From Rhizobiaceae bacterium (GTDB lineage Bacteria > Pseudomonadota > Alphaproteobacteria > Rhizobiales > Rhizobiaceae): DNA of 7,866 nt. Position numbers and translations under genes: made by a program. The notes beneath the pieces were generated by a model that ran no database searches, was not told the DNA's origin, and worked only from the letters and a program-made list of their open reading frames with translations. Below, piece after piece: positions 6,201 to 7,866 of this stretch. The stretch's first letter is position 1. Every line of letters starts with the position of its first letter. The stretch spans positions 1-7,866 of the forward strand of contig SCRB01000524.1 of assembly GCA_004299545.1 (NCBI GenBank). The letters run 5' to 3'.

Positions 6201-7193
6201 GGCGAGAAGTTGCTTCCTGTCGGCGCGCTCCTGCTGCGGCGAGCGTGCATAAAGCTCGCGGTAGCATTTGGAGAAGTGCGAGGCGGAGACGAAGCCGCAG
6301 GCGACCGCGACCTCGACGACCGGCATGGCCGACTGGATGAGGAGGTGACGCGCCCGGTCGAGCCGGATTTCCAGATAATAGCGCGCTGGCGACCGACCCA
6401 TCTCCTGCCGGAACAGGCGTTCGATCTGGCGCCGCGAAAGGCCGACATGATCGGCGATCTCGATCAGCGACAAAGGCTCGGAGAGGTTGGCTTCCATCAG
6501 TTCGATGATGGTCAGAACCTTGGAATTCTGGACACCCAGCCGTGCGCGGAGCGGCAGGCGCTGCCGGTCGGTCGGGCTCCTGACGCGGTCGGTCAGGACC
6601 TGCTCGCAAACGCGGTTGACAACACTGTCGTCGAAATCGTCGCCGATCAGCTTGAGCATCATGTCGAGCGCGGCCGTGCCGCCGGCGCAGGTGTAGATGT
6701 TCTGGTCGACCTCGAAGAGGTCGGCGAAGACATTCGCCTTCGGGAAGGCCTCCTGGAAGCCCGGCAGGTTCTCCCAGTGAATGGCGCAACGCCTGTCGGA
6801 CAGGAGGCCCGCGGCGGCCAGAACATAGGCGCCCGTACACAGGCCGCCGATGGCGACGCCGCGATGATATTCCTCGCGCAACCAGGCAAAGGCCGTCTTG
6901 TTGTGATAGCGCTCGACATTGACGCCGCTGCAGACGATCAGCATGGACGGCCGGTCCGAACCGGCCATCTTGCGGCGCTCCTCGTCAAGCGACGTATTGA
7001 CGGCACACAGGACGCCGTTCGAAGCCGGGACGGGATTGCCGTCCACGCTGGCCAGACGCCAGCGATAGGCTTCGTAGCCGAGCATCCGGTTGGCGATCCG
7101 AAGGGGTTCCAGCGCGGTCGCGAACGCAACCATGGTGAAATCCGGGACGAGGAAGAAAACGAGCGAACGTTTTATCGTGTTCTTGGCAGTCAA
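6195..7193 (-). CDS. GlxA-family (DJ-1/PfpI + AraC HTH) transcriptional regulator
   Basis: A 332-residue DNA-binding regulator. Residues about 9-185 form a DJ-1/PfpI-like amidotransferase domain: S-L-V-F-F-L-V-P-D-F at 10-19, A-L-E-P-L-R-I-A-N-R at 27-36, and the nucleophile-elbow-like G-G-L-C-T-G-A-Y at 116-123 with Cys119. In this family the domain senses a ligand and does not act as an enzyme. Residues about 225-320 are an AraC-type double helix-turn-helix: I-A-D-H-V-G-L-S-R-R-Q-I at 246-257, then V-A-C-G-F-V-S-A-S-H-F-S-K at 297-309. The layout is that of GbdR, CdhR and ArgR-like activators of glycine betaine, carnitine and arginine metabolism. The start is TTG at 7193: the family begins just before the first strand, and no other start codon occurs between it and an in-frame TGA upstream. 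It probably controls the oxidoreductase downstream and perhaps the transporter operon; the ligand is unknown. Confidence 0.9.
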   Translation of the reverse strand: MTAKNTIKRSLVFFLVPDFTMVAFATALEPLRIANRMLGYEAYRWRLASVDGNPVPASNGVLCAVNTSLDEERRKMAGSDRPSMLIVCSGVNVERYHNKTAFAWLREEYHRGVAIGGLCTGAYVLAAAGLLSDRRCAIHWENLPGFQEAFPKANVFADLFEVDQNIYTCAGGTAALDMMLKLIGDDFDDSVVNRVCEQVLTDRVRSPTDRQRLPLRARLGVQNSKVLTIIELMEANLSEPLSLIEIADHVGLSRRQIERLFRQEMGRSPARYYLEIRLDRARHLLIQSAMPVVEVAVACGFVSASHFSKCYRELYARSPQQERADRKQLLAA

Positions 7194-7240
7194 CGCTATG
7201 ACCCTGAAAAGGCCGGCCCGCTGACAGCTCGTGTCGCGAT

Positions 7241-7277
7241 CAGGAAAACGTCAACAGGAAAAGCGTTCGCTGTCAAC
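7241..7277 (-). promoter_or_regulatory. direct repeats upstream of the regulator gene
   Basis: On the + strand CAGGAAAA occurs at 7241-7248 and 7255-7262 (14 bp apart), interleaved with GTCAAC at 7250-7255 and 7272-7277 (22 bp, about two helical turns). On the - strand the latter read GTTGAC, so each is also a -35-like box, but no good -10 follows at the right distance. They lie 48-84 bp upstream of the TTG start and could be an autoregulatory operator. Confidence 0.3.
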
Positions 7278-7328
7278 GGATTGCCGCGTGGCGCACAGTA
7301 AAATTTGCGACATCTCTCCGTCTGAATG

Positions 7329-7358
7329 CCGATGGGCGGCGAAAACGGCGCCCATCGG
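7329..7358. repeat. strong GC-rich hairpin between the regulator and a possible small gene
   Basis: CCGATGGGCG (7329-7338) and CGCCCATCGG (7349-7358) are a perfect 10-bp inverted repeat. After one G-G mismatch, two more pairs close a four-A loop. It lies 41 nt beyond the stop of the possible 46-residue - strand gene and about 135 nt upstream of the regulator start. Neither side has a T run, so it may be a factor-assisted terminator, an mRNA 3'-end stabiliser or a protein site. Confidence 0.5.
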
Positions 7359-7399
7359 TCAAAACCAGCCGCTGATCGAGCGATGCGGAAAAGGAAGGA

Positions 7400-7540
7400 T
7401 CAGCCGACGAAAACGCCGAGTTTCGTGCCGGCGAGCGCGCCCGTCTGGCCGGGCATCGTACGGCCAAGGCGCTGGCGCTCAAGAATCGTCGTCAGATTGG
7501 AAGACGAGCGGCGGGACTTCAGGAAGCTAAAGAGTTTCAT
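7400..7540 (-). CDS. possible small protein, 46 residues, unknown
   Basis: An ATG at 7540 opens a 46-codon frame ending at TGA 7402-7400. It has a near-ideal GGAG Shine-Dalgarno (7551-7548) 7 nt upstream, and third positions are mostly G or C like the neighbouring real genes. The product begins M-K-L-F-S-F-L-K-S-R-R-S-S-S, has a basic patch (R-R, E-R-Q-R at 21-24) and ends in a Gly-rich hydrophobic tail (A-L-A-G-T-K-L-G-V-F-V-G). There is no full transmembrane segment or signal peptide, and I recognise no family. A strong hairpin follows the stop codon. The good ribosome site and codon use favour a real gene; the short length and lack of a known family leave it unproven. Confidence 0.4.
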   Translation of the reverse strand: MKLFSFLKSRRSSSNLTTILERQRLGRTMPGQTGALAGTKLGVFVG

Positions 7541-7866
7541 GACACATCTCCATGCAAAACCTCACACGGAGCGGCCTGCGTGGTCTGGACGAGGGCTGCC
7601 CGTTTGATGCACTGCATATAGGGATTGCTTTCGGATATGTAAGCGGCAAAAGCGAAGCCGGGCATATGAAAAGCGACATCGGCAAGGCCACACGCTTGAC
7701 CATGATGAAAATTCCATTTGCTAACAAATCGTTACGATAGGCCTGCGGGGTACTATGAAGCACGTTCATGGCCGTTCCGCGCTTTTCGCATGGCATTTGT
7801 GCATCGCACAATATTCTCTGGACATCGGGGCGGTACGATGCCGGTGGCGCCGCGTCGGTATATCCG
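7541..7866. other. region without a convincing gene
   Basis: Open frames here (for example 7552-7740 on + and 7811-7527 on -) have rare TTA/ATA-type codons, no family resemblance and poor ribosome sites. A frame from ATG 7755 stays open to the window end (about 37 codons), and ATG 7838 begins M-P-V-A-P-R-R-Y-I; either could be the start of a + strand gene, but neither can be judged. On the - strand a CTATAT box (about 7620-7615) lies upstream of the possible small gene, without a good -35. The region also carries ATTTG-ctaa-CAAAT (7716-7729) and the 15-bp palindrome at 7797-7811. Confidence 0.5.
7797..7811. promoter_or_regulatory. perfect 15-bp palindrome, likely operator
   Basis: TTGTGC-atc-GCACAA is a perfect 6-3-6 inverted repeat followed by an AT-rich AATATT. 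The compact dyad with TGC/GCA half-sites is the form bound by dimeric helix-turn-helix repressors; PhaR-type TGC-N3-GCA sites in alphaproteobacteria are one comparison, from memory. It lies 27 bp upstream of a possible + strand start at 7838, just before the window ends. Confidence 0.4.

Noticed and set aside
6210..7301. 363-codon open frame on the + strand opposite the regulator
   Set aside because: The - strand product has both a DJ-1/PfpI-like and an AraC domain; the + strand product is an Asp/Arg-rich shadow.
7527..7811. 94-codon open frame on the - strand beyond the possible small gene
   Set aside because: Poor codon use for this genome, no domain, and its end overlaps the small frame with the much better ribosome site; a start at the internal ATG near 7768 was also considered and found unconvincing.

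Overview
The window reads as chromosome or megaplasmid sequence from an alphaproteobacterium, most likely a member of the Rhizobiaceae (Rhizobium, Agrobacterium, Ensifer or Shinella-like). This rests on high GC with strong G/C third positions, frequent GTG and TTG starts, and the gene families present. The genus cannot be fixed from the sequence alone.

Layout on the + strand. The window opens in the last ~90 codons of a dimethylglycine-dehydrogenase/GcvT-type FAD oxidoreductase (ends 276), whose frame is broken close to the window edge. Next is an exported DUF1194 (von Willebrand A-like) protein (392-1216). Then comes a compact operon for a NitT/TauT/SsuABC-type ABC importer: periplasmic binding protein (1330-2280), permease (2346-3119) and ATPase (3116-3916, 4-bp ATGA overlap). 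A Gfo/Idh/MocA dehydrogenase of the dihydrodiol/xylose dehydrogenase type follows 8 nt later (3925-4965). A terminator-like hairpin sits between the binding-protein and permease genes, which would give more binding protein than membrane complex.

Layout on the - strand. A second, quite different Gfo/Idh/MocA oxidoreductase (6103-4934) converges on the first, and the two genes overlap tail to tail by 32 bp. Upstream of it lies a GlxA-family regulator (7193-6195) with a DJ-1/PfpI-like N-terminal domain and an AraC-type C-terminal domain. Beyond the regulator are a strong hairpin (7329-7358), a possible 46-residue gene (7540-7400) and a region without a convincing gene (7541-7866) that carries a perfect 15-bp palindrome.

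How the parts may work together (inference): the importer brings in a small organic compound and one or both NAD(P)-dependent dehydrogenases oxidise or reduce it, with the GlxA-type regulator as the likely sensor for the - strand gene and possibly the operon. No desulfonating monooxygenase (SsuD/TauD-like), nitrate reductase or thiamine gene is visible, so the substrate cannot be read from the context. I saw no tRNA, rRNA, CRISPR array, insertion sequence or phage gene. This is an ordinary metabolic neighbourhood, with the most interest in the unassigned transporter-dehydrogenase cluster and its regulatory palindromes.
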